A stretch of DNA of 64,000 bases, taken from NCBI GenBank assembly GCA_016931715.1, contig JAFGEF010000040.1:1-64000 (forward strand). Reading direction: 5' to 3'. Position 1 is the first letter of the stretch. Each line of letters begins with the position of its first letter. The stretch comes from Sedimentisphaerales bacterium (GTDB taxonomy: Bacteria > Planctomycetota > Phycisphaerae > Sedimentisphaerales > Anaerobacaceae). Positions 15,900-24,864 of the stretch are shown here, piece after piece. A model generated the notes under the pieces. That model did no database searches. It had not been told where the DNA came from and saw only the letters and a list, made by a program, of their open reading frames with translations. The translations under genes were made by a program, and so were the position numbers.

Positions 15900-17042
15900 T
15901 CAGGGGTTATATCTATCACCAAGCACAAGCTTGTCACCTGAGTCATCTATTTCATAAAACTGAGGTTTGCGACCTGTTCCTGCATCATGATGAACAATAA
16001 ACAATTTTTTACCTTCGAATGTTGTAAAGATCATACCATGGCCGGAATTATCACCTTTGAATGCCTTTTCTTCCTGAATCCATGGTCCCTTGATTGAGCC
16101 TGATTCGGAATAAGCAACTCCCTGAGCATAACGGTTCTCGCCCCAGCTCGACCATAACATTCCTAATTTCCCGGTTTTTGTTCTGAACATCTGCGGTCCA
16201 TCTGTTACCCAGCCCGGCATTTTCAAGCCAAATGTAGCTTCACCAATACTGTTCATCTCTTTGGACCATGCAGCTTCACTTGCACGGAAAATGGTAGTCG
16301 GTTCCGCAGTGCGTTTTGTCAAATCCTTTGTAAGCGGCATATATGCCATAGTTCCATCGATTAACTGTGTCCATTCGTGAACGATTACCATATACCATGT
16401 GCCATCTTCTTCATAGAGCGTACCGTCAATAATGTCCCAGTTTTTCGGTCCGAGACAAAAATCCTGTTCTTTAACTAATGGCGTATAAGGTCCTTCGACT
16501 TTATCTGAAACCAAAAGTTGTGTCTGATTTGTCGGTACATTGTAACGGCGTGGAACATTTTCAATCAGGTTGCTATGGTCACTGTATGTGCCGGCATAAT
16601 AATATTTATCACCAATTTTGAAAATCTCAGGAGCTGCTACAAAGAGTCCCTGCATCCATGTTCCAGAAAGGTCCGTAATTTGACCGGGAATTGATTCCCA
16701 TGTCTTTAAATCTTTGCTTTTATATAAACGACCGCCGCTGCCTGTGAGATAATAAGTTTTTGTCTCCTTATCAGGGTAAATAAATGGATCGCTCATAGAA
16801 AGTGCATCAAAAGAAACAGTCTGGCTTTGCTGCGCTGCACCTCTTCGCATCATAGGCATTTGAGGCATTTGTCCCTGGCCTCGGCCTCTTCTTGTACCTC
16901 CCGCTGGTGGTTGAAAACCGCCGAAGTTCCTCTGTCCCGGAGCAGCAGGAGGTGCCTGCTCACCCGGCTGAACCTGTGCATCGATTGTCTGTATCAAAAA
17001 GAAAGCTGCCAACAACACTGCCCAAAAATTTCTATTCTTCAT
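15900..17042 (-). CDS. Glycoside hydrolase family 43-like secreted protein
   Basis: 380 residues from the ATG at 17042, preceded by GGGAG. A signal peptide ends around A-Q after M-K-N-R-N-F-W-A-V-L-L-A-A-F. It is followed by a low-complexity Pro/Gly/Gln/Arg/Met linker (about residues 25-70) and then a five-bladed beta-propeller. GH43 cues are the base Asp in S-D-P-F-I-Y-P-D, repeated Y-Y-L-T-G / W-Y-M-V-I blade strands, and the late S-G-H-G-M-I-F-T plus I-V-H-H-D-A-G metal-site region. GH43 enzymes act on arabinoxylan, xylan or arabinan. It sits between two esterase genes in one minus-strand operon. Confidence 0.85.
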   Translation of the reverse strand: MKNRNFWAVLLAAFFLIQTIDAQVQPGEQAPPAAPGQRNFGGFQPPAGGTRRGRGQGQMPQMPMMRRGAAQQSQTVSFDALSMSDPFIYPDKETKTYYLTGSGGRLYKSKDLKTWESIPGQITDLSGTWMQGLFVAAPEIFKIGDKYYYAGTYSDHSNLIENVPRRYNVPTNQTQLLVSDKVEGPYTPLVKEQDFCLGPKNWDIIDGTLYEEDGTWYMVIVHEWTQLIDGTMAYMPLTKDLTKRTAEPTTIFRASEAAWSKEMNSIGEATFGLKMPGWVTDGPQMFRTKTGKLGMLWSSWGENRYAQGVAYSESGSIKGPWIQEEKAFKGDNSGHGMIFTTFEGKKLFIVHHDAGTGRKPQFYEIDDSGDKLVLGDRYNP

Positions 17043-17070
17043 AATAATAATTTCTCCCTTCAAAAAAATA

Positions 17071-18252
17071 TTAGTTCTTTCTCCAAAGGTTAGGCAGAAA
17101 ACGGTAATAAAGCAGGTGACGCCATGTCGCCCAGTCATGGCCGCCATTTCCACCTGCATAATACTCGTGCTCGATCTTATGATTTGTAAGAGCATCATGT
17201 AAAGCCGTGCAGCGAGCGCCCATAGGACCTTTAGCTTCCGACGTGCCCTGCCCGACAAATAAATAATCGACTTTATCATTTACATTCGGGTCGTTGAGGA
17301 AACTCTTAATTGTTGTCTCACAGTTCGTATCGCCGGCACTGAGGATTCCAAAATTCGCGAAAAGGTCAAGACTCCTGAATCCGACAAACATGGAATGACG
17401 ACCGCCCATCGATAATCCCGATATAGCCCGGCCTTTTGGATTCTTGATTACACTATATTCACTTTCAACAAGCGGAATCACATGCTTGCGCATTTCCTGT
17501 TCGAATAAATCGAAAGTTAACTCAACATGCTGAGGATGATTTCGGTGAATAACCTGATTATTAGGAATAGCGATTATCATCGGTACAGCTTTGCCTTCCG
17601 CCAGGAGATTATCCATCATGAAATTCGCACGACCATCATATATCCAGTTCGAAGGAAGGTCGCCACTCCCACCGACAAGATAGAGAACCGGATAGGTTTT
17701 ATTGCGGTCGTATCCCGGAGGAGTATAAACATAAAGCTCACGCTCTCCCTTAGTGACACCCGAATGATAAACATGACGTGTCACATTACCGTGCGGAACA
17801 TTTTTTGCATCGTAATATGCAGGACCATCGCCATGTACGACTAATTGACTATATGGCGGCATAGCGGTAAAACCTGCAATTGTATTACTTGGATCGGCCA
17901 TTTGTACACCATCGACATTGAAATAATAAATGTACATGTCCGGCTTAAGAGGACCAACCGTAAGTGTCCATATACCATCTTCACCTTTTGTAAACGGTAC
18001 TGAACGGCCTGATTGACCAAGACCTGTCATAATTGCTACTCCGGTGAGTTGTACACTTTTCGCTTCAGGTGCTCTGAGCCGGAACGTAACTGTCATATCG
18101 TCACGTACTTCAGGCGAAATAAGCGGAGCACTGAATGGAGTAAGATTATCAGTGTTCTTCTGAGGATTGTAATCCAGGTTTACATTAGCCTGTTGTGCCA
18201 AAGCAAAAGACGGCATTATCAGGCACAAAAAAGCAAGACAAGTACGATTCAT
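17071..18252 (-). CDS. Esterase D/feruloyl-esterase-like enzyme with N-terminal immunoglobulin-like domain
   Basis: 393 residues from the ATG at 18252, which has GGAGG eight bases upstream. A signal peptide ends near A-L-A-Q-Q. Residues about 45-135 form an early-set (CBM48-like) domain, and residues 145-390 an alpha/beta hydrolase of CE1/esterase D type. The nucleophile lies in G-L-S-M-G-G and the histidine in G-G-H-D-W-A-T-W. This two-domain layout matches feruloyl and acetyl-xylan esterases found with GH43/GH10 genes in Bacteroidota and Planctomycetota. It is the first gene of the operon that continues with the GH43 and carboxylesterase genes. Confidence 0.9.
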   Translation of the reverse strand: MNRTCLAFLCLIMPSFALAQQANVNLDYNPQKNTDNLTPFSAPLISPEVRDDMTVTFRLRAPEAKSVQLTGVAIMTGLGQSGRSVPFTKGEDGIWTLTVGPLKPDMYIYYFNVDGVQMADPSNTIAGFTAMPPYSQLVVHGDGPAYYDAKNVPHGNVTRHVYHSGVTKGERELYVYTPPGYDRNKTYPVLYLVGGSGDLPSNWIYDGRANFMMDNLLAEGKAVPMIIAIPNNQVIHRNHPQHVELTFDLFEQEMRKHVIPLVESEYSVIKNPKGRAISGLSMGGRHSMFVGFRSLDLFANFGILSAGDTNCETTIKSFLNDPNVNDKVDYLFVGQGTSEAKGPMGARCTALHDALTNHKIEHEYYAGGNGGHDWATWRHLLYYRFLPNLWRKN

Positions 18253-18454
18253 AATTCGAGCCTCCATAATAAATTTTCGACTTGGGATATTTGGTATATA
18301 CTCTAAAATAGGATATTCTTATCTAATATCAACAAACTTACGAAAATAATCCATCTTTTTGTTTATATAATATGAACAATCTTATCGAAATCACCCGAAA
18401 TATTCAAGAATTCTTTTCGCCGGATTGTTTATGAAATCCTTTGAATAATCCATC

Positions 18455-18484
18455 TTAAGATAGTTTCTAACCTGTTGATATAAT
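18455..18484 (+). promoter_or_regulatory. Promoter of the CapD-type gene, close to the start codon
   Basis: TTAAGA (18455-18460), 18-base spacer, TATAAT (18479-18484). The -10 box ends seven bases before the GTG at 18492, so the message would be leaderless or nearly so. Confidence 0.4.
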
Positions 18485-18491
18485 TAAGGTT

Positions 18492-20477
18492 GTGGTTAAT
18501 CGTATGCTTTATAATGACGATAAAATCCGTATGGTTGAAATACAGGCACAAACTGCGCCGAAAGGCAGGGATAGAATTGAGACAGTTTTTCCGGCACTCC
18601 CCCCGGCGATCCTGCTTCGCTTTCGCAAGCCGCTAATCATCCTGGCTCATACATTTGTCTTCGCGGCTGCGCTGATGCTCTCATTCCTGGTTATACACAA
18701 TATGCAGTTCAAAAAAGCATGGTTAATTGACCTGTATCCCACGTTAATCCTGTTTTTTCTGGCTGTAAAACTCACTGTTTTCGGACTTTTCAAGCAATAC
18801 CAGGGCTGGTGGCGATACGTCGGCATATCCGATTTACTCGGGATCGCACGCGCATCCCTGACCAGCACACTGATGATAGTCGCTGTATGGTTCGCACTTG
18901 GTTATACGAACTTCGCACGCAACTATCTGCCAATCGGAATGGAAGAACCCGCAGAAGGTGTTTGCATGGCGGATTTGTTCATTACTATAATGCTCCTGGC
19001 GGGCATGAGAATGATATGCAGGTTGTACTACGAAGCATCGCAAACTGTTGAAACAGGCAGGCTCAAACGATTCCTCATTGTCGGAGCGGGCAACGCAGGC
19101 GAATCGCTCATTCGCGAAATACATCGGATGCGCGAAGTGCAATACGAGATTATCGGTCTTATCGATGACGACCCGGCCAAACAGGGTACACATATTCATG
19201 GGATTCCGGTAATTGGCACAGTAGAGCAATTGCCGCTAATTTGCAGCGAGCAAAAAATCGATGAAATCGCAATAGCTATGCCGTCAGCTACCCGAAAACA
19301 GCTCAGGCGAGTAATACAAGTCTGCGAAGGCACGAAAATCAGGTTCCGCACTGTCCCTTCTATAACAGATATAGCATCTGGAAAATTACGCGTTTCACAG
19401 ATACGCGATGTCGATATTAACGACCTTCTTGGCAGAGAGGAAGTACAGCTCGAACTGGATTCCATCGAAGCATTCGCCAAAGGCAAGGTGATTCTTGTTA
19501 CCGGTGCAGGAGGCTCAATCGGCTCTGAAATGTGCAGGCAGTTGTGTCACTTCAAGCCCAAACTGCTTCTCCTCGTTGAGCAGGCTGAAAATCCGCTGTT
19601 TTATATCGAGCGCGAGCTGCAAAAAGATTTTCCATGCGTTCGCGTAGAGCCGCTTATCTGCGATATTACAGATAAAACACACATAGAAATGATTTTTAAT
19701 AAGTACAGGCCGGAAGTAGTAATTCATGCGGCTGCTCATAAGCATGTGCCTTTAATGGAGATTAATCCATCGCAGGCTATAAAAAATAATGTCTTCGGAA
19801 CCATGATGGTCGCAGATGCTTCGGAAAAGTTCGGCACAGTAAATTTCGTTATGATAAGCACAGACAAGGCGGTTAATCCGACAAGCATTATGGGTTCATC
19901 AAAACGTATTGCGGAGATGTATATTCAGGACCTCAGCAGAACGAGTAAAACAAATTTCGTTACCGTGCGTTTCGGCAATGTGCTTGGCTCCGAAGGCTCG
20001 GTTGTCCCGATTTTCAAAAAGCAGATAGCCGAAGGAGGACCGGTTACTGTCACGCACCCTGAGATGAAACGCTACTTCATGACGATACCGGAAGCCAGCA
20101 AGCTCGTACTTCAGGCCGCAACGATGGGTAAAGGAGGCGAGATATTTGTACTGGAGATGGGCGAGCCTGTAAAAATAGTTGACCTCGCACGAGAACTTAT
20201 TACCCTTAGCGGCTTCAGTCCGGAAGAAGATATCGAAATCAGATTCACAAATCCCCGCCAGGGTGAAAAACTATTCGAGGAACTTTCCATCGAAGGTGAG
20301 GATATGCAAAGAACCAGGCACCCGAAAATCAGTATCTGGAAAAACATGCCGATAGACAGGGATAAGCTTCGTGCAGGAATAAATGAACTTCTAACAATCG
20401 CCGATTCCGAAAATTCCAAACATATAATCCAAAAAATCAAATCCCTCGTCCCGGAATATTCAAACAACTGCCGCTAA
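18492..20477 (+). CDS. CapD/PglF/WbpM-type nucleotide-sugar 4,6-dehydratase, membrane-bound
   Basis: 661 residues. Four N-terminal membrane helices (about residues 45-185) are followed by a CoA-binding-like Rossmann domain (F-L-I-V-G-A-G-N-A-G, near 195) and a C-terminal extended SDR domain with V-T-G-A-G-G-S-I-G-S-E near 336. The SDR part has A-A-A-H-K-H-V-P-L-M-E and S-T-D-K-A-V-N-P-T, the PglF/WbpM form in which the usual YxxxK tyrosine is replaced. The family converts UDP-GlcNAc to a 4-keto-6-deoxy sugar for capsule, O-antigen or glycan synthesis. No further glycan genes follow directly. The start is uncertain: GTG 18492, or ATG 18504; neither has a well-placed Shine-Dalgarno. Confidence 0.92.
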   Translation: MVNRMLYNDDKIRMVEIQAQTAPKGRDRIETVFPALPPAILLRFRKPLIILAHTFVFAAALMLSFLVIHNMQFKKAWLIDLYPTLILFFLAVKLTVFGLFKQYQGWWRYVGISDLLGIARASLTSTLMIVAVWFALGYTNFARNYLPIGMEEPAEGVCMADLFITIMLLAGMRMICRLYYEASQTVETGRLKRFLIVGAGNAGESLIREIHRMREVQYEIIGLIDDDPAKQGTHIHGIPVIGTVEQLPLICSEQKIDEIAIAMPSATRKQLRRVIQVCEGTKIRFRTVPSITDIASGKLRVSQIRDVDINDLLGREEVQLELDSIEAFAKGKVILVTGAGGSIGSEMCRQLCHFKPKLLLLVEQAENPLFYIERELQKDFPCVRVEPLICDITDKTHIEMIFNKYRPEVVIHAAAHKHVPLMEINPSQAIKNNVFGTMMVADASEKFGTVNFVMISTDKAVNPTSIMGSSKRIAEMYIQDLSRTSKTNFVTVRFGNVLGSEGSVVPIFKKQIAEGGPVTVTHPEMKRYFMTIPEASKLVLQAATMGKGGEIFVLEMGEPVKIVDLARELITLSGFSPEEDIEIRFTNPRQGEKLFEELSIEGEDMQRTRHPKISIWKNMPIDRDKLRAGINELLTIADSENSKHIIQKIKSLVPEYSNNCR

Positions 20478-20520
20478 GTGTCGAGGGCGTCCCGCACTCG
20501 GTTAATTCAATGCGCAGGCG
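20478..20520. repeat. Degenerate copies of GC-rich palindromic repeats
   Basis: GTGTCGAGGGCGTCCCGC at 20478-20495 is a near copy of the valS insert at 651-668. It is followed by GCAGGCGAGACGTCTGC (20501-20517), a second palindromic motif of the same style. They begin immediately after the CapD-type stop codon. Confidence 0.55.
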
Positions 20521-20645
20521 AGACGTCTGCGGCACAGAATACAACTTGACAAAGCCTAATCTATTTTTTCGATATTTATCAATAACTTTTTATACCCGCA
20601 GAAACATTAAAAAAGCCAATAATCAAAAATACATTATTACAATAA

Positions 20646-20674
20646 TTGACAATTTCGGGAAATGAATCTAATAT
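20646..20674 (+). promoter_or_regulatory. Sigma-70-type promoter of the TonB operon
   Basis: TTGACA (20646-20651), a 17-base spacer and TAATAT (20669-20674). Transcription would begin near 20681, exactly where a structured leader starts, about 100 bases before the first gene. Confidence 0.6.
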
Positions 20675-20680
20675 CTAAAT

Positions 20681-20780
20681 CAGGTAAAGTGCCGCAGACA
20701 AGGTTTCCCTGTAAAAGAGGCGGCTTTGTAAGCAGCCAGGATGTGCAAGATAACATAAAAATCATGGAGAATATAAGGAA
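20681..20780 (+). promoter_or_regulatory. Structured 5' leader of the TonB operon, possible riboswitch
   Basis: GCCGC (20691-20695) can pair with GCGGC (20720-20724), enclosing a small hairpin ACAAGG/CCCTGT. An alternative stem, GGCT (20722-20725) with AGCC (20734-20737), uses the same bases, so the two are mutually exclusive. The GCCACTG box of cobalamin riboswitches is absent, and I do not recognise another class. A switch function is inference. Confidence 0.4.
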
Positions 20781-21659
20781 ATGGCATTAATTACGTTCTT
20801 AAAATTACTTATTAAACCATCAATTATATTCTTTATTATAGCAGTTTTAACCGGACACAGTTTTGCCGTGTCAGCAGCAATGGACCCCAATGCAATCCGC
20901 CAGACAAATAATCACACCGTGCTTTCTGAGAGTTTGGAAGAATTGATTCAACAACTGAGACAGGAACGTTCAGACTATTACACACAGAAAACGCAATATG
21001 ACATGCAAATTCAAAAAGCACGTGAAAACCATAATATACTAAAAGACGAACTTGATGAGCTTCGAGAGCAGGAAACTGAATTAAACGAGCAGATTCTGAA
21101 GTATCAAGATGAAGTTGAAAAGATCAAAAAACAGCTTGTATTAAAAACGACGCTGGAAAACGTTCTTCAAGAACAGATTAAGCCGTTTCTTGCAAATGAG
21201 CGAACTGCGATTATGGAGGGAATTCCATACAAGCAGCAGGAACGACTTGAGAGGCTCGAAGCAGCACAAGGTGACGTTAATGAGCCAAACAGTACCACAG
21301 CGGCTGACCGGATGGAACATACCTGGAGCTATGCACTTGAAGAACTTCGCATCGGACGTTCTTCTGAAACCTATACAGCGCGGGCAAAAACTGGTGATAA
21401 TATTCTGCCTTATGCCAGGTATTTCCGCGTGGGCAGCAGAATCCTGGGCTATGTAACCGAAGACGGCAAACATACGGCAATGTGGCTGTCACTTCCAAAC
21501 CAGAATGAGTTCTCTGTTATTAATGATAAAAATCAGTCTCAACAGGTACGCAAAGCGGTAGAAATTCTCGATCATCAACAAGCGCTTGAGTTAATTATGC
21601 TGCCTGTTTCTTTAATGCCTGCAAAAGCAGAGGAGGATAACTCCAATGCGGCAAATTAA
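20781..21659 (+). CDS. DUF3450-like coiled-coil periplasmic protein of the TonB system
   Basis: 292 residues. An N-terminal hydrophobic signal (residues 8-30) is followed by a long coiled coil (about 45-125) rich in Glu, Gln and Lys, then a globular C-terminal region with Y-A-R-Y-F-R-V-G-S-R-I-L-G-Y-V-T and an A-M-W-L strand. This layout and the position in front of a TtpC-like ExbB match DUF3450 proteins of TonB2-type clusters in marine gammaproteobacteria. The gene overlaps the next by 14 bases. It probably acts in the periplasm with the long ExbB paralogue. Confidence 0.8.
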   Translation: MALITFLKLLIKPSIIFFIIAVLTGHSFAVSAAMDPNAIRQTNNHTVLSESLEELIQQLRQERSDYYTQKTQYDMQIQKARENHNILKDELDELREQETELNEQILKYQDEVEKIKKQLVLKTTLENVLQEQIKPFLANERTAIMEGIPYKQQERLERLEAAQGDVNEPNSTTAADRMEHTWSYALEELRIGRSSETYTARAKTGDNILPYARYFRVGSRILGYVTEDGKHTAMWLSLPNQNEFSVINDKNQSQQVRKAVEILDHQQALELIMLPVSLMPAKAEEDNSNAAN

Positions 21660-23157
21660 ACAAAGATGCAGAAAAAACAGCGGGTTAAACTTCTCCCTGC
21701 TGTCAGTATTGTTCCTCCTGGTTGTATTATTCATAGAACCTGTTTTCTCATCGGACTCAAATGACTTCGAAAATAAGCTTCAAATTGCCATCGAACAGGC
21801 TCAAAACGAGCTGAACGCAGAGAGAGCCAGAATTCAAAAAGAACTGGAAGCACAGAAAAACGAATTGAGGCAGATTGCAGAAGAACGCAAGAGCCTTTCC
21901 GATGAGATCGTTGAGCGAAAAATCTCTATTGCCAAAAAACAAAACGAGATACAGCAAATTCGCAAACAAAGAGAAACTCTCTGGACCGAACAAATACAAT
22001 TTCAGAAAGATATTATTCATATTCAATCAATTTGCGCAGATGCAAAGACAGAACTTGCTGAACTACTGGACATGCTGCCTGCATCCGAAAATAGTTCGAG
22101 CCAAAAAAAGCTTCTGGCAAAACTCAACGACTTGCCGGCCCAGGACTCATTCTATACTGCAATTCCTTCTCTGTTTCAGCTTATCGAATCACTTCTGATT
22201 GAAAGCCGAACGGCAGCGATTTATTCAGCCGATATTATGGACTCGCAGGGACATTTCCAGAATGTGCGCATGATTCGTATAGGCCAGAACATGTATGCTT
22301 ATTATATTCCGGATTCACAGAGAGCCGCGATAGCGATTTCCGACCCTTATCAGCAAGGCGGCTTTCGCTGGTATGAAAATCTTGATAAGAACATGAAACA
22401 ATCGATTACCCGTGCGATTAAAAAACCAATAAATTCTAAAGAAATCTTTATTCTTCCAATTGATGTTACGGGAACCATAACTGCAGCGACAAATCTTTCC
22501 GATAAGTCACTCAAGGAACGTTTCCATTCAGGCGGTATTGTAATGTATCCGTTAGTTGTTGTCGCTTTATGGCTGCTGGTTCTCATTTCCGAGCGATTTT
22601 TCACCCTGATGCGTGAAAGCAGACATTCTCTGCAATTCTGTGAGCAGATACTTGAATTGTGCAGTGAAGACAATTTCGATAAAGCCGAGCAAATAGCTGA
22701 TAAAAGAAAAAGTATTGTCTGGCGAATTCTGAAAGTCTGCCTGGCGAATCGACACAAACCTCCTTCTGTAATGGATGATGCAATTCAAGAGGCATTTCTG
22801 CACGAGCTGCCAAAATTAGAGAGATTTCTGCCATCCATACGCATGCTCTCTGCAATTGCTCCCATGCTCGGCCTGCTTGGTACAGTTACAGGTATTATTT
22901 CAACTTTCGATATGATTACGATTGTCGGCGGGGGTAAGCCCCAATTGTTGGCAGGAGGCATATCAGAAGCTCTTATTACTACAGCGGCGGGACTGATTAT
23001 CGCAATCCCCGGCTTGCTGGCATATAGTTTTTTGTCTGGCAGAATTGAACGTCTTATCGCAGACGCAGAACGATTCGCGGCGAGTCTTTCCAACATTCTA
23101 AAACATGAACAGTCTGCATCCGAAGCAAAGGCTAAAAAAAACAATGGCAATAACTGA
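21646..23157 (+). CDS. TtpC-like MotA/TolQ/ExbB protein with long periplasmic N-terminus
   Basis: 503 residues, over twice the length of ordinary ExbB. A signal or anchor helix at about 17-35 is followed by a coiled coil (45-130) and a periplasmic domain resembling the DUF3450 protein before it (F-Q-N-V-R-M-I-R-I-G-Q-N-M-Y-A-Y-Y). The ExbB domain starts near 285 with three membrane helices; its conserved core reads S-A-I-A-P-M-L-G-L-L-G-T-V-T-G-I-I. TtpC proteins are required for TonB2 function in Vibrio. It overlaps both neighbours, which indicates translational coupling. Confidence 0.9.
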   Translation: MRQIKQRCRKNSGLNFSLLSVLFLLVVLFIEPVFSSDSNDFENKLQIAIEQAQNELNAERARIQKELEAQKNELRQIAEERKSLSDEIVERKISIAKKQNEIQQIRKQRETLWTEQIQFQKDIIHIQSICADAKTELAELLDMLPASENSSSQKKLLAKLNDLPAQDSFYTAIPSLFQLIESLLIESRTAAIYSADIMDSQGHFQNVRMIRIGQNMYAYYIPDSQRAAIAISDPYQQGGFRWYENLDKNMKQSITRAIKKPINSKEIFILPIDVTGTITAATNLSDKSLKERFHSGGIVMYPLVVVALWLLVLISERFFTLMRESRHSLQFCEQILELCSEDNFDKAEQIADKRKSIVWRILKVCLANRHKPPSVMDDAIQEAFLHELPKLERFLPSIRMLSAIAPMLGLLGTVTGIISTFDMITIVGGGKPQLLAGGISEALITTAAGLIIAIPGLLAYSFLSGRIERLIADAERFAASLSNILKHEQSASEAKAKKNNGNN

Positions 23158-23713
23158 ATCACTTACTGATTTGTTTTCAAGAGGCGGACCTGTGATGTTT
23201 GTCATCGCGGGAGTGTCACTTGCAGCATGGTTTGTGTCTTTAAGAGCATGGCTATTGTCAGGTTATTTACTCAGAAAAATTCAAAAATTAAGTCAAGCAG
23301 AACGGATTTCAAACCATTCAGACAAAACTTACGACTTTCATGTATTCTCTTTAACGACCCAAACTGCAAAAATCGGCAGCAGCATGTGTTTGGCAGGCAC
23401 ACTCGCAAATGTACTGCCTCTTCTCGGACTTTTGGGAACAGTGCTGGGAATGCTCATGAGCTTTGAAGTAATACAAACCTACGGCAGAAGCCAGCCGCAG
23501 CTATTGGCAGGCGGCATAAGCCAGGCGCTTATTACTACTCAGGCCGGGCTTTGGACTGCCCTGCCGGTTTTCTTTTTTCATCATATAATAAAACGCAGAA
23601 TGCGGCTGATTAATAACGGAACTGAAATATTGCTTCATGTAATACAGCAAACAGATGGAAATAAAAAGTTCAGCGTCACGCCTCGAAATAAAAGATATTC
23701 CGGAGGGCATTAA
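23144..23713 (+). CDS. exbB: MotA/TolQ/ExbB proton channel protein, short form
   Basis: 189 residues from the ATG at 23144 (an in-frame ATG also lies at 23105, inside the previous gene). Three membrane helices; the channel-forming core L-P-L-L-G-L-L-G-T-V-L-G-M-L and A-L-I-T-T-Q-A-G-L are clear. It should form the pentameric proton channel with ExbD that powers TonB. It overlaps exbD by one base. A second, longer ExbB-like protein is encoded just before it, as in TonB2/TtpC systems. Confidence 0.92.
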   Translation: MAITESLTDLFSRGGPVMFVIAGVSLAAWFVSLRAWLLSGYLLRKIQKLSQAERISNHSDKTYDFHVFSLTTQTAKIGSSMCLAGTLANVLPLLGLLGTVLGMLMSFEVIQTYGRSQPQLLAGGISQALITTQAGLWTALPVFFFHHIIKRRMRLINNGTEILLHVIQQTDGNKKFSVTPRNKRYSGGH

Positions 23714-24126
23714 TGTTTAAATCTGTCCGAACAAAAAAACTTTTTATCGAACAGGCAGAGATACAAATGACACCTCTGATTGATATGGTTTTCATTCTGC
23801 TGATTTTCTTTGTCGTGACAACAAGCTTTGTTTCTGAGACAGGTTTGAATATTCAAAGACCACAATCCAGCTCATCAGAAACACTGCCGCATGACAATCT
23901 TACGATTGAAATTGATGCCGCTGGAAGAATCACTATCGACAGTCAGCGAGTAGGTCTGTTATCAATCAGGTCATTCCTGCAAAAAAGACTGAGGCTGGAA
24001 CCGAAATTAGCAGTTGTCCTCGCAGCAGATAAAACTATTTCAGTCGATAGAGTAGTGAGCGTTATGGACGAGGTACGGGCAGCGGGAATTAATGAAGTCG
24101 CATTAGCGACTATAGAGAAAAATTAA
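23713..24126 (+). CDS. exbD: Biopolymer transport protein ExbD
   Basis: 137 residues. A single N-terminal membrane helix carries the essential aspartate in M-T-P-L-I-D-M-V-F-I-L-L-I-F-F, followed by a periplasmic domain with L-A-V-V-L-A-A-D-K-T. It partners the ExbB proteins to transmit proton-motive force to TonB. The ATG overlaps the stop of the preceding exbB. Confidence 0.95.
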   Translation: MFKSVRTKKLFIEQAEIQMTPLIDMVFILLIFFVVTTSFVSETGLNIQRPQSSSSETLPHDNLTIEIDAAGRITIDSQRVGLLSIRSFLQKRLRLEPKLAVVLAADKTISVDRVVSVMDEVRAAGINEVALATIEKN

Positions 24127-24132
24127 CGATAT

Positions 24133-24855
24133 ATGCAGGTTAAAAATACTAAAAAATTGTTTGCTGCCGGTCACAAATGCATATTAAGCTGCCTTGCTGT
24201 TATTGTAGCTATATGTGGAAACTTGATGATATTCTGCCTCCTTGCAGCCGCCAAAACGACACCACCTTTAAATTATACTGTGAAATCTGAACCAATGCGC
24301 ATTATCAGTCTGGAAAAACCATCTCCGGCAAGTCCGGAACAGGCAGACCAGAAAATAATAACTGATATTGTCCTGCTTAATGCGAAATCATCAGATATGG
24401 AATTGCCAGAGCCTGCTCCGGAAAGCTTTGCTTCAGAGTTTTCCCGCTTAGCCGAAAGGGTTGAGGATGTGACATTTGAATTGCCAGGACTTCCTGTTTT
24501 CTCTTCCTCCATGTCACTTCAAATACCGGCAGAAGACATACCTGCCGGCATTACTGTAAGGGTACTATCTGCTTCGCAGGCAGATATATCGCCTATCAAA
24601 ACGGCTGGCGCTGTGCCGCAATATCCGCAGTGGGCGAGACGAAATAAATTAGAAGGCACAGTAATATTAAGATTTATCGTAACTGAAAAAGGAAATATCG
24701 AGAATATCAATATCAGTGAAATAGATGGTGACGAACGTTTTGGCACAGAAGCTTTGCAGGCTGTCAGCCAATGGCGTTTCAGCCCGGCAATAAAAGCCGG
24801 AAAACCAGTGTCATGCTGGTGCTTTCAAAAAATAAATTTCAGGTTCTCTCGTTAA
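24133..24855 (+). CDS. tonB: TonB energy transducer
   Basis: 240 residues. An N-terminal membrane helix (about 15-38) is followed by a Pro/Glu-poor periplasmic linker and a C-terminal TonB domain beginning near residue 155. That domain has P-Q-Y-P-Q-W-A-R-R-N-K-L-E-G-T-V-I-L-R-F and ends with W-R-F-S-P-A-I-K-A-G-K-P-V. It couples the ExbB/ExbD motor to TonB-dependent receptors. It starts six bases after exbD; the linker lacks the long Pro-Lys repeats of enteric TonB, as in TonB2-type proteins. Confidence 0.93.
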   Translation: MQVKNTKKLFAAGHKCILSCLAVIVAICGNLMIFCLLAAAKTTPPLNYTVKSEPMRIISLEKPSPASPEQADQKIITDIVLLNAKSSDMELPEPAPESFASEFSRLAERVEDVTFELPGLPVFSSSMSLQIPAEDIPAGITVRVLSASQADISPIKTAGAVPQYPQWARRNKLEGTVILRFIVTEKGNIENINISEIDGDERFGTEALQAVSQWRFSPAIKAGKPVSCWCFQKINFRFSR

Positions 24856-24864
24856 GGATTGATT

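Noticed and set aside
20681-20780. Cobalamin riboswitch before the TonB operon
   Set aside because: The context fits, but the GCCACTG box and the other conserved B12-element segments are missing. Kept only as an unassigned structured leader.
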